Assembly: GCA_002898675.1 (NCBI GenBank)
Contig: BEHW01000062.1
Coordinates: forward strand, 1-12,912
Length of the DNA: 12,912 bases
Direction of reading: 5' to 3'
DNA from: a bacterium HR20
Lineage (GTDB): Bacteria > Bacteroidota > Ignavibacteria > Kapaibacteriales > NICIL-2
The notes under the pieces are model-generated. The model was given only the letters and a program-made list of their open reading frames with translations, was not told the DNA's origin and ran no database searches. Positions 12,358 through 12,912 of this stretch are shown piece after piece (position 1 is the stretch's first letter; every line of letters starts with the position of its first letter). Position numbers and translations under genes: made by a program.

Positions 12358-12912
12358 CTACTGCTCGCCGAAGCGATAGCTGACGCCAAATCCAATGGAG
12401 CGGCCGCGAATGGTGGACTGCACAACAGTGCCACCCTGCTCCCACCGTAGCGGTTGATTGAGCAGATCGCGAATCGAAAGCCGCAGCTCAAAGTTTCCAA
12501 GCCGTTTACTCACCGCAACATCTACGACATCACGGGGCAACTCGTAGGTGTGCGGATCGTCGAACAGGTATGCATTGCGTAATCCGACCAGGACAATCCG
12601 CCGACCGAACACGTTATAGCCAATGCTCAACGTAGCTTCCCATGCGGGAATCGTCGCATAAGCCGACACATTCAGCGTGTAGGGCGACTGTCCCCACATT
12701 GGGCGGCGATCAAGCTGCCCACCTTGCGCAACGACAACCTCCGAAAAAATTCGCGCATAGTTCGCCGAGAGCACAACGTTCTCTCCCCACGCGCCGAGGA
12801 GATCAAGGCGCTTTCGAACTTCGAGCTCAATGCCATAGTTCGTCGCCGGCCCATCCGCATTCTGAAAGGTGCGCGCAATCTCGGATTGCTCCAGGTAAAT
12901 CGTCTCCTCGAT
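12358..12912 (-). CDS. TonB-dependent outer-membrane receptor, C-terminal part
   Basis: The window shows the last 184 residues; the frame is open to the right edge at 12912, so the N-terminal plug and most of the barrel are missing. The visible sequence is a run of amphipathic strands typical of the receptor barrel. It starts with 'IARTFQNADGPATNYGIELE', a hallmark of the region where such receptors have an N-x-x-x-x-x-x-YGIE strand, followed by 'RKRLDLLGAW', 'VVLSANYARIFSEV', 'RPMWGQSPYTLNVSAYA', 'ATLSIGYNVFGRRIVLVG', 'FELRLSIRDLLNQP' and the last strand 'SIGFGVSYRF'. Phe is followed by GEQ rather than being terminal. In the family this protein imports large substrates across the outer membrane using TonB energy. 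It is followed after 27 bp by the T9SS beta-helix gene, with no terminator between, so the two are probably one operon. Confidence 0.9.
   Translation of the reverse strand: MEETIYLEQSEIARTFQNADGPATNYGIELEVRKRLDLLGAWGENVVLSANYARIFSEVVVAQGGQLDRRPMWGQSPYTLNVSAYATIPAWEATLSIGYNVFGRRIVLVGLRNAYLFDDPHTYELPRDVVDVAVSKRLGNFELRLSIRDLLNQPLRWEQGGTVVQSTIRGRSIGFGVSYRFGEQ

Overview
The window looks like the chromosome of a Gram-negative bacterium from the Bacteroidota/Chlorobiota side of the tree, probably a Chlorobiota, Ignavibacteria or Kapabacteria type. Three large secreted proteins end in type IX secretion (T9SS) C-terminal sorting domains. A TonB-dependent receptor is present. The best promoter candidates fit the Bacteroidota pattern (TTTG, then TAnnTTTG). 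Several genes nevertheless have clear GGAGG-type ribosome binding sites, which most Bacteroidota proper lack, so a deeper branch is favoured. This placement is inferred from family content only.

Left end (1-1835), a disturbed accessory patch. Positions 1-120 read on the minus strand as part of an Ig/PKD-like module of a secreted host protein that runs off the left edge. Near 120 this gives way to two overlapping plus-strand genes that resemble the end of a phage tail module: a hub-like C-terminal part and a small beta-rich structural protein. At about 1255 the sequence switches again, to the last ~70 residues of an Xaa-Pro aminopeptidase (PepP) with no N-terminal part. Directly behind that fragment lies a dense cluster of palindromic repeats: a four-copy array with an exact 39-bp period, plus two 61-bp compound elements.

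Middle left (1962-4522). A two-gene minus-strand unit encodes a 245-residue cysteine-rich secreted protein, then a 489-residue propeller-like T9SS cargo protein. It is preceded by a long leader with an 11-bp perfect inverted repeat and a (GT)8 tract.

Centre (4523-10110). Five minus-strand genes lie tightly packed. In transcription order they are a 997-residue IgGFc-binding-type T9SS surface protein, a small transaldolase, a periplasmic thioredoxin-fold protein without catalytic cysteines, RNase HI with an unusual C-terminal extension, and a secreted FN3-like protein. The last three junctions overlap by one to four bases, so translation is probably coupled. A promoter candidate precedes the first gene and an intrinsic terminator separates the unit from the operon upstream.

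Right end (10306-12912). A TonB-dependent receptor (C-terminal part only in the window) is followed after 27 bp by a T9SS-exported parallel beta-helix protein, apparently a receptor/surface-protein pair.

Overall this is mainly an envelope and secretion region with a few housekeeping enzymes embedded in it. I saw no convincing defence system, CRISPR array, tRNA or rRNA. The least ordinary parts are the chimeric left end, the RNase HI extension and the unrecognised cysteine-rich secreted protein.
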